Source: an uncultured Gammaproteobacteria bacterium (lineage in GTDB: Bacteria > Pseudomonadota > Gammaproteobacteria > Pseudomonadales > Pseudohongiellaceae). Taken from it: a stretch of 33,625 bases of DNA. Shown here piece by piece: positions 15,627 to 24,240 of the stretch (its first letter is position 1; each line of letters opens with the position of its first letter). A program made the position numbers and the translations under genes. The notes under the pieces are model-generated. The model was not told the DNA's origin, did not search any database, and saw only the letters and a list, made by a program, of their open reading frames with translations. The stretch is from contig CAIOZF010000080.1 in assembly GCA_903862645.1 (NCBI GenBank), positions 1 through 33,625 on the forward strand. The letters run 5' to 3'.

Positions 15627-16163
15627 ATGTCTGCGCAAACCTTCAGCTTTCACCATGGCAAACACCATAATGCCTATGTGGTGAAGGGCAACGAACTGCT
15701 CGCCGACGCCAGCATCGACGCTGACACACTCGAAGATCTGGTCAAGGCCTCTCACAAAGTCGGTGGCCCGCTCTTCAACAACGTCGGCCAGTGCTACAAC
15801 CACGAGTTCTTCTGGAAGAGCATGAAGCCTAAAGGCGGCGGTGCAGCGACCGGAGCGATTGCAGCGAAGATCGATGCCGACTTCGGCAGCTATGACAATT
15901 TCAAGAAAGAATTCGTCGCCGGCGGCATCGGCCAATTCGGCAGCGGCTGGGTATGGCTGGTATTGGACGGCGGCAAACTGAAGATCGCCAAATCTGCCAA
16001 CGCCGAGACTCCGCTGACCAGCGGTGCCACGCCGATTCTGGTGTGTGACGTGTGGGAACACGCCTACTACCTCGACTTCCAGAACCGTCGCCCCGACTTC
16101 CTCGCCAGCTTCCTCGACAACCTGGTGAACTGGGACTTCGCGAACGCGAATCTCGCCGGCTAA
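15627..16163 (+). CDS. sodB: Iron superoxide dismutase, N-terminus cut by a nonsense codon
   Basis: Converts superoxide to oxygen and hydrogen peroxide. From ATG 15627 it is 178 aa; reading from 15573 through the TAA would give 196 residues, matching E. coli SodB (193). The metal ligands are intact: His in FSFHHGKHH (E. coli His26), His in CYNHEFFW, and Asp/His in VCDVWEHAYYLDF. GQFGSGWVWLV and the Gln before the second His site favour Fe over Mn. Only the first 18 residues, including the family Tyr, are lost if translation starts at 15627, and no good Shine-Dalgarno precedes that ATG. Downstream sequence shows no decay, so the lesion is recent, a sequencing error, or bypassed by re-initiation. 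It could be called a pseudogene. Confidence 0.85.
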   Translation: MSAQTFSFHHGKHHNAYVVKGNELLADASIDADTLEDLVKASHKVGGPLFNNVGQCYNHEFFWKSMKPKGGGAATGAIAAKIDADFGSYDNFKKEFVAGGIGQFGSGWVWLVLDGGKLKIAKSANAETPLTSGATPILVCDVWEHAYYLDFQNRRPDFLASFLDNLVNWDFANANLAG

Positions 16164-16172
16164 GAACCCGCT

Positions 16173-16197
16173 CTGTGGGAGCCTGCCTGCAGGCGAT
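16173..16197. repeat. REP-like element after sodB
   Basis: CTGTGGGAGCCTGCCTGCAG begins 10 bp after the sodB stop and contains the palindrome GCCTGCAGGC. It shares its blocks with the 34-bp palindrome at 4107 and the copy at 17868. It is followed at once by a separate terminator-like hairpin. Confidence 0.65.
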
Positions 16198-16203
16198 TTA
16201 AAT

Positions 16204-16249
16204 GAAGGGCCGAAGTGACGCAGCGCAAATTGTGTTGCTTCGGCCCTTC
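16204..16249 (+). terminator. Hairpin downstream of sodB
   Basis: Perfect 12-bp arms, GAAGGGCCGAAG (16204-16215) and CTTCGGCCCTTC (16238-16249), enclose a 22-nt loop. Only a short T-rich stretch (TCTCGTTT) follows, so termination may be imperfect. It could serve both sodB and the facing symporter gene. Confidence 0.6.
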
Positions 16250-16352
16250 TCGTTTGGGGTCATCGCTACTACAACGGATCTCGCGCTTGCCTGGTAGGTT
16301 GCTCACGATCCGTCATGAAGTCATCGGAGGCACCATCGCCATCTAAACGAGA

Positions 16353-17813
16353 TCAATCCACCTTCTTCTTGCGCTGCTCCTCAGCGCACCGCTCCACCCA
16401 GTAGTCCGCGCCCTTGATATTCAGCGCTTCGGGATCAAACACAGGGTTTATGCCCCGTGCCTTCTGCTCCTCGTAATCCTTCAGGCAGATGAACGCGGGC
16501 TTCTGCATCATCAGAATCGCGGCGATATTGAGCCAGGCCATCAGCCCTACTCCGATATCGCCGAGCCCCCATGCCAGATCGGCCGTCTTCACAGTGCCGT
16601 AGACCACGGCAGCGATGATGCCGACGCGCAGCACCTGGGTCATCCAGGGCCGCGCGATAAAGCGGTTGATGTAACTGATATTGGTCTCGGCAATGTAGTA
16701 ATAGGCCACGATGGTGGTGAAGGCGAAGAAGAACAGCGCCAGCGCGACGAAGATGTTGCCGAAGCCAGGCATCAGATTTTCCATTGCCGTCTGCACATAA
16801 CCGGCTCCCGCACCGACTCCCGCAACACCCGTGTACATCACTTCACCCGTCGGACCCTCGACGTTATAGAGCCCGGTGATCAGCAGCATGAAACCCGTGG
16901 CGGTGCACACCAGCAGGGTATCGACGTAGACCGAGAAGGCCTGCACCAGACCCTGTTTGGCAGGATGACTGACAGAGGCCGCAGAAGAAGCATGTGGCCC
17001 GGTACCTTGACCTGCCTCATTGGAGTAGACGCCACGGCGCACGCCCCACATGATGGCCAGACCCAGAATCGCACCAAAGGCGGAGTTGAAACCGAAGGCA
17101 CTGCTGATGATCAGCACGAACATTGCGGGCACTTTGTCGATGTTGATCAGGATGATGAACAAGGCAACACCCACGTAGGCGATGGCCATGAAAGGCACGA
17201 CTGACGCGGCAAAACTGGCAATGCGGCGCAGCCCGCCGAAGATGATGAAGCCGAGCAGGATCGCCAACGCGGCCGCCGTGAAGCGCGTGTCAATGTTGAA
17301 AGCGGTATTGATGCTGGAGGCGATGGCATTGGCCTGCACACCCGGGAGAAGGAATCCGCAGGCCAGAATGGTGGTGAAGGCGAACAGCAGGGCGAACCAT
17401 TTGATGCCGAGACCTTTCTCGATGTAGAAGGCCGGGCCGCCGCGATATTGCCCGTTGATTTTCTCCTTGTAGACCTGCCCCAGCGTCGATTCGACGAAGG
17501 CCGAACTGGCTCCCAGAAAGGCGACTACCCACATCCAGAACAACGCACCAGGCCCGCCAAAGGTGATGGCCGTCGCTACCCCGGCGATGTTGCCGGTACC
17601 GACGCGGCCAGCCAGAGTCATCGTCAAGGCCTGAAAGGACGAAATACCGGCCTCTGAGGCCCTGCCATCAAAGATCAGCCGAATCATTTCCCGGAAGTGG
17701 CGCAACTGCAGGAAGCGCGTTCTTACGGAGAAATACAACCCGGCTCCCAGACACAGGAAGACCAGCGCAGGACTCCAGACGATGGCATTGATAGTGCTCA
17801 CGAATTCGTTCAT
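16353..17813 (-). CDS. Alanine/glycine:cation symporter, AGCS family
   Basis: 486-aa inner-membrane transporter that couples Na+ or H+ to uptake of alanine or glycine. About ten hydrophobic segments are visible. Family signatures include SSFQALTMTLAGRVGTGNIAG, followed by GGPGALFWMWVVAFLGASSAF and QYRGGPAFYIEKGLG; the central region has ISSAFGFNSAFGAILGLAIMWGVRRGVYSNEAGQGTGPHA in overlapping blocks, the conserved AGCS motif around NEAGQG. The C-terminal tail (about 35 residues) is charged and cytoplasmic. The start ATG at 17813 gives the usual MNEFVSTINAIVWSP opening. It is monocistronic between sodB (convergent) and the DUF5916 gene. Confidence 0.95.
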   Translation of the reverse strand: MNEFVSTINAIVWSPALVFLCLGAGLYFSVRTRFLQLRHFREMIRLIFDGRASEAGISSFQALTMTLAGRVGTGNIAGVATAITFGGPGALFWMWVVAFLGASSAFVESTLGQVYKEKINGQYRGGPAFYIEKGLGIKWFALLFAFTTILACGFLLPGVQANAIASSINTAFNIDTRFTAAALAILLGFIIFGGLRRIASFAASVVPFMAIAYVGVALFIILINIDKVPAMFVLIISSAFGFNSAFGAILGLAIMWGVRRGVYSNEAGQGTGPHASSAASVSHPAKQGLVQAFSVYVDTLLVCTATGFMLLITGLYNVEGPTGEVMYTGVAGVGAGAGYVQTAMENLMPGFGNIFVALALFFFAFTTIVAYYYIAETNISYINRFIARPWMTQVLRVGIIAAVVYGTVKTADLAWGLGDIGVGLMAWLNIAAILMMQKPAFICLKDYEEQKARGINPVFDPEALNIKGADYWVERCAEEQRKKKVD

Positions 17814-17867
17814 TGTTATCTTCCATAAAGGCTGTCACAAAGCGCCGAGAGTAACACAGGATTTGCC

Positions 17868-17894
17868 CTGTGGGAGAAGGCCTGCTCCTACAAG
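17868..17894. repeat. REP-like element overlapping the stop of the DUF5916 gene
   Basis: CTGTGGGAG, an AAGGCCT centre and CTCCTACAAG form an imperfect inverted repeat like pseudomonad REPs. The CTA in the right arm (17888-17890) is the TAG stop codon of the gene on the minus strand, so the repeat reaches into the coding end. Confidence 0.65.
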
Positions 17895-20260
17895 CGGTAG
17901 CGCAGCTTCACCACCCAGTTGTCCACTATTTGATCTGACCACGCATGCTCGAACATCCCTGCATAATCATCCTCGAACGTGCGTGCCAGATTCCCGCCCC
18001 GCGTGTACACGAAGAATAGATCCGACAGCGGCGCAATCTCCCAGCGATAGCGCGCCTGAAAACTCATGCGGCTGATGGCGAAATCGTCCGAGCCCGCCGT
18101 GACATCCCCTGTCCCCACCAGCGACACCACCCGCGCGGCATTCACCTGGTAGAAACGATTCTCGAAGGCCTTGATGCCCGTCCACTGCATCGAAAAACGC
18201 AGCTGCTGCTTGGCATTGATAAAGTAGTCCAGCTCGGCGCGCGGCCCCCACTCGTTAGCCTCGAAGGCCGTCATGCGGCCTTTGCCCTGGTGGATCAGCC
18301 AGGCCTCGCGGTCCACATAGCGGGCGCTGACCTCCATGGACAGGCGATCGTTCGGATTCCAGGTGATGCCCGCGTTGTAGCTCAGATTCTGCAGGCCAAG
18401 ATCCTCCTGCCCCGCGTTAAAGCCCACGCTCCACGACAGGGGCAACGCCCGGTCACTGCGCCAGGACGCATCCACGGCCCAGCGCTCGGGAATCTTGAAC
18501 GTGCCGTTGCCCCGACTGAGGGTGTCGTCCACACGCGGCGGGAAGTAGCGCAGCGTGGTGTTGAACGAGTCGTTGTCGAGGAAGGTCAGGTTTTCGGAGT
18601 AGAAGAAGCCCAGACGCACGGGGCGTCCGTCGGTGTTCCACTGATTGTTGACCTGCACGGTGCGCGAGCGTGAGCGCAGGCCCGGCAGGTCCGACTGCGA
18701 GATATTGAACCGATAGTCTGCCTGTACCAGGTCGTTGCGGGTGAGGAAACCGATGTCGTTCAGGTCCAGCTCGTCGTCCAGGTACGTAGCGGTGAGGGAG
18801 TGCTGTACGCCGCGGGCGGGCCGGTAGTCGAGGTCGAAATAGGCGCCACTGCCGGTGACATCGCGCACGTCGCTGTGCACCAGCTGCCCGTCGAAGATCC
18901 AGCGGTTGTCGGCGGAGAAATAGTGCAGGTCGACGCCATTGACCAGCGCGTCGCTGTCCGGGTAGGCCAGATTGCTGCCGAACCAGCCCATGGCGCGGCG
19001 ACCGCCTCCGGTGGTGTCTTCGTAGAGAAGACGCCCAATAGCGAAGTCGCGGCCCTGGGCTTCCAGCGTGACGCGGCTGCCATCCAAGCGGGTACCGCGT
19101 ACCAGGGAATCATCTTCTGAAGCGAGCAATGTACCGTAGCGCCAGTTTCCAGACTGTCCGGTCACTTTCGCCGCGCCAAGCAGATCGGTGGGGCGGCTGA
19201 GATCGGTGGGGATCACGCTGACGCCCGTGGGCACACTGAAGCTGGCCTGCCGCCCGATGCGCCGCGTGTTCAGCAATGTGGTGGGTCCGAAACCGCTACC
19301 GCCGTCGCGGGGCGAGGTGCTGAAGACATCCTGCCCTTCCAGGAAGAAGGTGCGCTTCTCTTCGAAGAAGGTCTCGAAGGCGCCGAGGTTCACCACCACA
19401 TCGTCAGACTCCACCGTGCCGAAGTCGGGGTTCAGCGTGGCGGAGAGCTGCATGTTGGAACTGGGCCGCCAGTACACGTCGGCGCCGACGCGGTAGTCGG
19501 TCTGGTTCTTCATGTCGTCGAACGTGGCCGAGCTGTAGGGATAGAAGGTGAATTGCGTGGCCGGATTCACGCCCGTGAGTTCGTACTTCTGGAACGCCGA
19601 CAGGTACTCGCTGTTGGTGCCCGGCAGCGCGGGCCAGGAGTAAGTCTCGCCCCGGGCGGCCACCATACGCTCGGTGTACAAGCCGATGCGGCGAGTGCTG
19701 CCCGACTGCGGCAGGCTCATCATCGACCAGGGTATCCAGATCTCGGCCACCCAGCCTTCGTCGGTCTCGCGGGTCACGGCATCCCAGGGGCCGTCCCACT
19801 GCCGGTTGATCTGACGCTCGGGCAGGATGGTGCCATCCGAGAACGTGCCGCCCAGATTCATGCGCAGGAAATAGCCGTACAGGCCCTCGCCCGAGGGGTC
19901 GATGGAAATGACATAACCATCGCGCTGGATGCCGACATCGCGCGAGCTCATGCGCGCTACCAAGGTCGCCGGGTCCTGATAATTCATCACACCCACGTAC
20001 AGGCCGCGCTCGGTGTAGAAGATGCGCGAGTGCGTCTCGACAGGCGCGGGCTCGAGGGTGTCGGGCTGGATGACGCGCATGCCATCGATGACGGGCAGCG
20101 TCTGCCAGACAGGCTCATCGAGATAGCCATCAAGGGTGATGTCGACCTGCGCGGCGGAAAGGCGCGGCAGCGTAGGCAAGGGTTCGGCCGCGCGGGCGGG
20201 GAATGCAACAATGCCAAGGCAACAAACGCCGAGGACAGCGAGGCGGGGGGGCTGGCTCAT
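17888..20260 (-). CDS. CBM9-like / DUF5916 outer-membrane protein
   Basis: 790 aa with a signal peptide (residues about 1-24, LAVLGVCCLGIVAFPARA). Residues about 30-210 form a carbohydrate-binding family 9-like beta domain: ITLDGYLDEPVWQTLP, RIFYTERGLYVGV, and WVAEIWIPWSMMSLPQ. The remaining ~570 residues match DUF5916, a predicted outer-membrane beta-barrel: NPDFGTVESDDVVVNLGAFE, FFEEKRTFFLEGQDVF, TLLNTRRIGRQ, then alternating strands ending in WVVKLRYRL. Proteins of this type are common in marine bacteria and Bacteroidetes; the ligand is unknown, and polysaccharide binding is only suggested by the N-terminal domain. AAAGAG precedes the ATG at 20260. It lies 19 bp after the SGNH hydrolase gene, so an operon is likely. 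Confidence 0.85.
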   Translation of the reverse strand: MSQPPRLAVLGVCCLGIVAFPARAAEPLPTLPRLSAAQVDITLDGYLDEPVWQTLPVIDGMRVIQPDTLEPAPVETHSRIFYTERGLYVGVMNYQDPATLVARMSSRDVGIQRDGYVISIDPSGEGLYGYFLRMNLGGTFSDGTILPERQINRQWDGPWDAVTRETDEGWVAEIWIPWSMMSLPQSGSTRRIGLYTERMVAARGETYSWPALPGTNSEYLSAFQKYELTGVNPATQFTFYPYSSATFDDMKNQTDYRVGADVYWRPSSNMQLSATLNPDFGTVESDDVVVNLGAFETFFEEKRTFFLEGQDVFSTSPRDGGSGFGPTTLLNTRRIGRQASFSVPTGVSVIPTDLSRPTDLLGAAKVTGQSGNWRYGTLLASEDDSLVRGTRLDGSRVTLEAQGRDFAIGRLLYEDTTGGGRRAMGWFGSNLAYPDSDALVNGVDLHYFSADNRWIFDGQLVHSDVRDVTGSGAYFDLDYRPARGVQHSLTATYLDDELDLNDIGFLTRNDLVQADYRFNISQSDLPGLRSRSRTVQVNNQWNTDGRPVRLGFFYSENLTFLDNDSFNTTLRYFPPRVDDTLSRGNGTFKIPERWAVDASWRSDRALPLSWSVGFNAGQEDLGLQNLSYNAGITWNPNDRLSMEVSARYVDREAWLIHQGKGRMTAFEANEWGPRAELDYFINAKQQLRFSMQWTGIKAFENRFYQVNAARVVSLVGTGDVTAGSDDFAISRMSFQARYRWEIAPLSDLFFVYTRGGNLARTFEDDYAGMFEHAWSDQIVDNWVVKLRYRL

Positions 20261-20270
20261 AGGTGCTCTT

Positions 20271-20290
20271 TAATTATTGTTAATTATTGT
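20271..20290. repeat. Two tandem copies of a 10-bp AT-rich unit
   Basis: TAATTATTGT occurs twice back to back between two genes of one operon. The stop codon of the SGNH hydrolase gene lies within it, and it creates part of a run of Asn codons (NNNN) at the end of that protein. It is probably a small slippage product. Confidence 0.6.
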
Positions 20291-21215
20291 TGTTGGAGCG
20301 GGCCGAACATCGCGCCGCTGACAGCCGCACGCCCGGCTCGAAGGGCAAGGCTGTGATGGTCCCATGACTGGCAAGCTCATCAAACGCCACCGCCTGCAAC
20401 GCGCGCGTCTGCGGCACGGTCATTCCCAGCTCGAAGGCCGAGCATTCGTTGTCGCCCAGCGAGCGCGGGTCGAGGCCAGTCAGGCGGCCGAACACCATCA
20501 GCGCCTCCAGGTAATAGCCATGAGTGCTGGCGTGGTATTGATCGTAGGTCCACAGGTCCACCTTTCCGAAGTCGATGCCGTCATAGGGGTTGGCATCGGC
20601 CACGCCCGTCGTCATCGCCCGCGTCCACGCTTCGCCCACTGGAATCACCCCACGCACATTCGGTGCAGCGGAAGCAGCGTCGTAAGCGGCACGCACATCA
20701 TTGGCCATGGCCTCGATGGGTTGACCCGCCCAGGCCCCATCGTCCTGATAGGTTTCGTCGGCGCGGGACCAGGTGGCCATCAGGTGAATGTCCACGTCCG
20801 GGTTGCGATCCACGAGTATCTCCGCCATCTGCTGTGCGGTGGCGACCAGCTTGGCAGGGTCGCCGGGCTTGTCAGAGTCGAGGGTGCTGTAGCCATGCAT
20901 CACCACGGTGTCCCACGGACGCCGGGCAATCAGGCCCAGCCGGTTGGCGAGGTGAAAGTCGAGGCCGCTGCCCGGCTCGGTTTCCAGGTACACATCGTAA
21001 TCCAGGCCTGCCTGCTGGGTGAAGGACTTGAACAGGGCCGGCACTCCACCGATACCCAGATTGTTGAGATCAGTCACCGTGTCGGGGCGGTAGAACCGCA
21101 CGGCCGAGCCGGCGCCAAAGGTAAAGCTGTTGCCGATGAACAGAACGCTGCCCTCGGCCAGTGACTGGCCGGAAACGAGCATCAGGCCGATGGCCAGTCC
21201 GTGAAGTCCGCGCAT
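20280..21215 (-). CDS. Secreted SGNH/GDSL-like hydrolase
   Basis: 311 aa with a signal peptide (residues 1-20, LAIGLMLVSGQSLA). The block I motif is VLFIGNSFTFGAGS, with Ser30 as the probable nucleophile. LNNLGIGGVPALFKSF supplies the Gly block, WDTVVMHGYSTLDSD follows, and the C-terminal YDQYHASTHGYYL holds the Asp/His expected of block V. Such enzymes are esterases or deacetylases acting on lipids or polysaccharides; the substrate is not evident. The protein ends in four Asn encoded by a small AT-rich repeat. It is 19 bp upstream of the DUF5916/CBM9-like gene, so joint action on an extracellular polymer is possible (inference). Confidence 0.75.
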   Translation of the reverse strand: MRGLHGLAIGLMLVSGQSLAEGSVLFIGNSFTFGAGSAVRFYRPDTVTDLNNLGIGGVPALFKSFTQQAGLDYDVYLETEPGSGLDFHLANRLGLIARRPWDTVVMHGYSTLDSDKPGDPAKLVATAQQMAEILVDRNPDVDIHLMATWSRADETYQDDGAWAGQPIEAMANDVRAAYDAASAAPNVRGVIPVGEAWTRAMTTGVADANPYDGIDFGKVDLWTYDQYHASTHGYYLEALMVFGRLTGLDPRSLGDNECSAFELGMTVPQTRALQAVAFDELASHGTITALPFEPGVRLSAARCSARSNNNN

Positions 21216-21423
21216 GGTGAATCCCCTTTTATTGTCATTGTCGTCGTCAGGGCTGACGTCGGTGCGCTACTCTAACAAAATTAGTTGCCAGAGTCGCCGC
21301 GCGCATTCTTTTCGCCTCGTGGACACTGACCTGCTTACCTCCTATAGTCCAGACACAAAGGTAATAAAAAAATAAGCGACTTTCATTTAACTGATCAAGA
21401 GTCCGTCATAAGGAGGCAACGAA

Positions 21424-22599
21424 ATGCTTCGTTCCTTAACCAAAATTTCTACCACTCTCACCCTTTGTCTGCCCCTGTCTCTGGTCGCTCTGCCCTTAGC
21501 CGCGCAAAATGCAGCGCAACCAGCTCGCACCTCGGGACTGTCCGCCCAAATGGAACCCATGAGTGAGCAGCACCTGGCCCTGATCGAACGCTTCCGCACA
21601 CCTAATGGCCGCCTGATCAGCAATGGGGAGAAGGTATTGCCCCTGCTCTCACGTCCGACGGATTTCAGCGAGTTGCGGTATCAGGTGGACGCGACCCCCT
21701 ACTCGGTCGATCAGTTCATGGAACGCAATCATGTGGCTGGCCTGCTGGTATTAAAGGATGGCGACATCCTGTTGGAAAATTACGGACTCGGCAATGACGA
21801 GGACTCGGTGTGGATTTCTTATTCCATGGCCAAGTCGGTGACTTCCCTTTTGTACGGCGCTGCTATTGCCGATGGCTATATCAGTACCCTGGATGCCAAG
21901 GTGACAGACTATCTGCCAGCGATGAAAGGTTCTGCCTATGATGGCACTACTTTGCGCCACCTGTTGCAGATGGCCTCGGGAGTGCAATGGAATGAAACCT
22001 ACTCCGACCCCAATTCCGATGTGGGCAATTATCCCGGTGGCAATGTGGTTGAAATGATGCAATTCCTCGGTGCGAAACCGCGCGTGGCTGAGCCAGGAGA
22101 GCGCTTCAACTACAGCACGGGCGAAACCGACCTGGCTGGTGTGGTGCTGCGTGCGGCCATCGGCAACAACTTGTCCACCTATCTCACACACAAGATATGG
22201 GAAAACATGATGGAATCTCCGGCCTACTGGGCGACCCATGGCTATGGTGGCGGCGAACGCGGCGGCTGCTGTATCTATGCGACGCTGCGAGACTACGGTC
22301 GACTCGGCCTGTTCGTAATGAATGATGGCGTGTTGCCCGATGGAACGCGGGTTGTGCCGGAAGGCTGGATCGCAGAATCCACTACTCCGTCACCGGCATC
22401 CGATGGCTATGGCTATTTCTGGTGGCTGGAAGGCGACGGCATCTTCCGGGCTAGCGGCATTTACGGTCAAGGTATCTATTTCAATCCGGCGAATGACCTC
22501 GTCATCGTCGTGTTGAGTGCCTGGACTGCCGCCTCTGGCGGCGACTATGGCGTGCATCGCAGTGCGCTGTTTTCGGCAATTGATGAGTTTGTGAAGTGA
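21424..22599 (+). CDS. Secreted serine hydrolase, beta-lactamase/PBP-like fold
   Basis: 391 aa with a signal peptide (residues 1-27, ending LPLAAQ). It belongs to the class C beta-lactamase-related hydrolases (PF00144 type): the SxxK motif is SMAK (Ser134, Lys137), the Tyr motif is FNYSTGE (Tyr230), and GIYGQGIYFNPANDLVIVVLS supplies the third box in place of KTG. LRHLLQMASGVQWNETY and GERGGCCIYATLRDYGRLGLF are typical of esterase-like members. Hydrolysis of a beta-lactam is not implied; known relatives include esterases and peptidases. AAGGAGG 7 nt upstream is a near-perfect Shine-Dalgarno for ATG 21424. The 208-bp divergent gap to the SGNH gene must hold promoters for both, but I cannot assign boxes safely. 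Confidence 0.88.
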   Translation: MLRSLTKISTTLTLCLPLSLVALPLAAQNAAQPARTSGLSAQMEPMSEQHLALIERFRTPNGRLISNGEKVLPLLSRPTDFSELRYQVDATPYSVDQFMERNHVAGLLVLKDGDILLENYGLGNDEDSVWISYSMAKSVTSLLYGAAIADGYISTLDAKVTDYLPAMKGSAYDGTTLRHLLQMASGVQWNETYSDPNSDVGNYPGGNVVEMMQFLGAKPRVAEPGERFNYSTGETDLAGVVLRAAIGNNLSTYLTHKIWENMMESPAYWATHGYGGGERGGCCIYATLRDYGRLGLFVMNDGVLPDGTRVVPEGWIAESTTPSPASDGYGYFWWLEGDGIFRASGIYGQGIYFNPANDLVIVVLSAWTAASGGDYGVHRSALFSAIDEFVK

Positions 22600-22684
22600 G
22601 AATCCTCTCAATGTGCACGGCTTGCTCCAACAAGATTGCGTCGGGCCTGTCGCTCATGGAATGATCCTCACGCCGAGGACTTCC

Positions 22685-24055
22685 ATGACAACCAGCCAGC
22701 TCCCCATTTCAGACAGAGACCGCGATGCCCTCGAGGGCAATCTGCGGCGCTTCATTGTTTTTCGCCTGTTCTATTCGGCGCGATTCTATTACCCCGTCCT
22801 GACCATTCTGTTTCTCGACTACGGCCTCACGCTGGAGCAGTTCGCCCTGCTCAACCTGGCGTGGGCGCTGAGTATCGTGGTGGCAGAGGTGCCCTCGGGA
22901 GCACTGGCGGACATTGTCGGACGCAGGCGCCTGGTGATCTTCGCCGCTGTCATGATGGTGGTGGAGATGAGTCTGCTCGCTTTCGTGCCCATGGGAGCGT
23001 CGGGCCTGCTGTTCACGGTATTTCTGATCAACCGGATCAGCTCCGGGGTGTCGGAGGCCGCAGCCAGCGGGGCCGACGAGGCCCTGGCCTACGACTCTCT
23101 GAAAGCCCTGGGGCGTGAAGATCAATGGTCGCACCTGCTGGAGAAGACCTCCCGGGTGGTGTCCATCGGCTTCTTCGTGACCATGATCCTGGGCGCCTTC
23201 GTGTATGACCAGGCCCTGCTGAACCGCACACTGGCGCTCTTCAATCCCGACTGGCAGATCGCCCGCGAGACGGCGATTCGCCTGCCCGTGCTCCTCACAC
23301 TGCTCAGTGCCTTCGTGGTGCTGGCCACCGCGCTGGGGTTCCGTGAACTGCCGGCCGACCCGGCGTCGCAGGCAGCGGCGGGCAAGGGAGGACTCGGGGC
23401 CCTGATCGAGGCCTTCCGCCAGGTGGGCCGCGCCGCGCGCTGGATAGTGGGGCATCGTTTCGTATTGTTCGTGATTCTGGCAGCCCTGGCGCTGGACAGT
23501 GTGGCCCGGCAGTTCGTGGTGCTGGCCAGCGAGTATTACCGCCTGATCGATATTCCGGTGTCCTGGTTCGGCTTCATCGGCGCCGGCATGTCGCTGTTCG
23601 GTATCATCACGGCGCGCTTCTCTCGCTATCTGGTCAACAGCCACACCCCTGCGTTCAACTTCGGCGTGTTGTCATCCATTCTGCTCCTGTCACTGCTGGG
23701 CCTGGCGCTCGCCATTCCTGTGGGCGGACTGGTATTTGCCGTCGGCGCCTTTGCGCTGCTGGGCATGGTGCAGTTCCAGGCCAGCTTCTATCTGAACCGG
23801 GCGGTGGACTCGACCATCCGCGCCACCGTCCTCAGCTTCAAGGGACTCGCCCTGAATCTCGGGCTGGGTTTCGCCAGCCTGCTGTACACCGGCCTTGTCG
23901 CTACCTTACGTGCGAGGGCGGGAGGTCTGGCAGAGGCTGAGCTGCAAAAGCAGGTGTTCCTCGACGCCTTGTTGGCCTTTCCTCTCTATTACTTCGTATT
24001 GATGGCATTGATCATCCTGCTGGCACGCAAAGAGAGCGGACTATGGACACGGTGA
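22685..24055 (+). CDS. MFS transporter
   Basis: 456 aa from the ATG at 22685, with GAGGA about 7 nt upstream; a GTG at 22613 is in frame but less likely. About twelve hydrophobic segments are seen. The cytoplasmic loop 2-3 motif of the major facilitator superfamily is present as SGALADIVGRRRLVIFAAV (family G-x-x-x-D-x-x-G-R-R). The N-terminal ~25 residues are polar. A central loop near residue 210 (RELPADPASQAAAGKGG) separates two halves. No signature points to a substrate. The stop codon at 24053-24055 overlaps the start of a broken small frame at 24043. It lies 85 bp after the serine hydrolase gene and may share its transcript. Confidence 0.88.
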   Translation: MTTSQLPISDRDRDALEGNLRRFIVFRLFYSARFYYPVLTILFLDYGLTLEQFALLNLAWALSIVVAEVPSGALADIVGRRRLVIFAAVMMVVEMSLLAFVPMGASGLLFTVFLINRISSGVSEAAASGADEALAYDSLKALGREDQWSHLLEKTSRVVSIGFFVTMILGAFVYDQALLNRTLALFNPDWQIARETAIRLPVLLTLLSAFVVLATALGFRELPADPASQAAAGKGGLGALIEAFRQVGRAARWIVGHRFVLFVILAALALDSVARQFVVLASEYYRLIDIPVSWFGFIGAGMSLFGIITARFSRYLVNSHTPAFNFGVLSSILLLSLLGLALAIPVGGLVFAVGAFALLGMVQFQASFYLNRAVDSTIRATVLSFKGLALNLGLGFASLLYTGLVATLRARAGGLAEAELQKQVFLDALLAFPLYYFVLMALIILLARKESGLWTR

Positions 24056-24240
24056 TACTGGAATGGCTGGAGAACAATCGCGACGACGCCCTGTGGCTGA
24101 CGCCGCTGCTGGCCTTCGGCTAGGCCTGTGTGGGCATCGCGCTGTGCGTGTCCGGCTTCCTGCTGCTGATGGAAGCCGGTGTGCCTATCGTGGTGGATGG
24201 TGTGACCTTAGGCGCCGTAGGTGTCTCTGGCGTGCAGGCC
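24043..24240 (+). pseudogene. Fused gene scraps: DedA-like N-terminus and GlcG/HbpS-like segment
   Basis: An ATG at 24043 overlaps the MFS stop. The first 26 codons end LWLTPLLAFG before an in-frame TAG (24121-24123). The same frame continues ACVGIALCVSGFLLL, resembling the first membrane helix of DedA/VTT proteins, in which a Glu usually occupies the TAG position (GAG to TAG is one change). At once the frame becomes GVPIVVDGVTLGAVGVSG (about 24178-24234), which resembles the conserved PxxVDGxxxGAxGVSG core of GlcG/HbpS (haem-degrading family) proteins. The rest of both genes is missing and the sequence runs into the antisense 3' end of the saccharopine dehydrogenase gene. Family names rest on short matches recalled by eye, so they are tentative. 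Confidence 0.5.

Noticed and set aside
21424-22599. True class C beta-lactamase conferring resistance
   Set aside because: SxxK and Tyr motifs are present, but the third box is not KTG and the overall pattern fits the broader esterase-like group.
22709-23644. 311-codon minus-strand frame opposite the MFS gene
   Set aside because: It gives a His/Gln/Glu-rich product typical of antisense to membrane-protein codons and matches no family.
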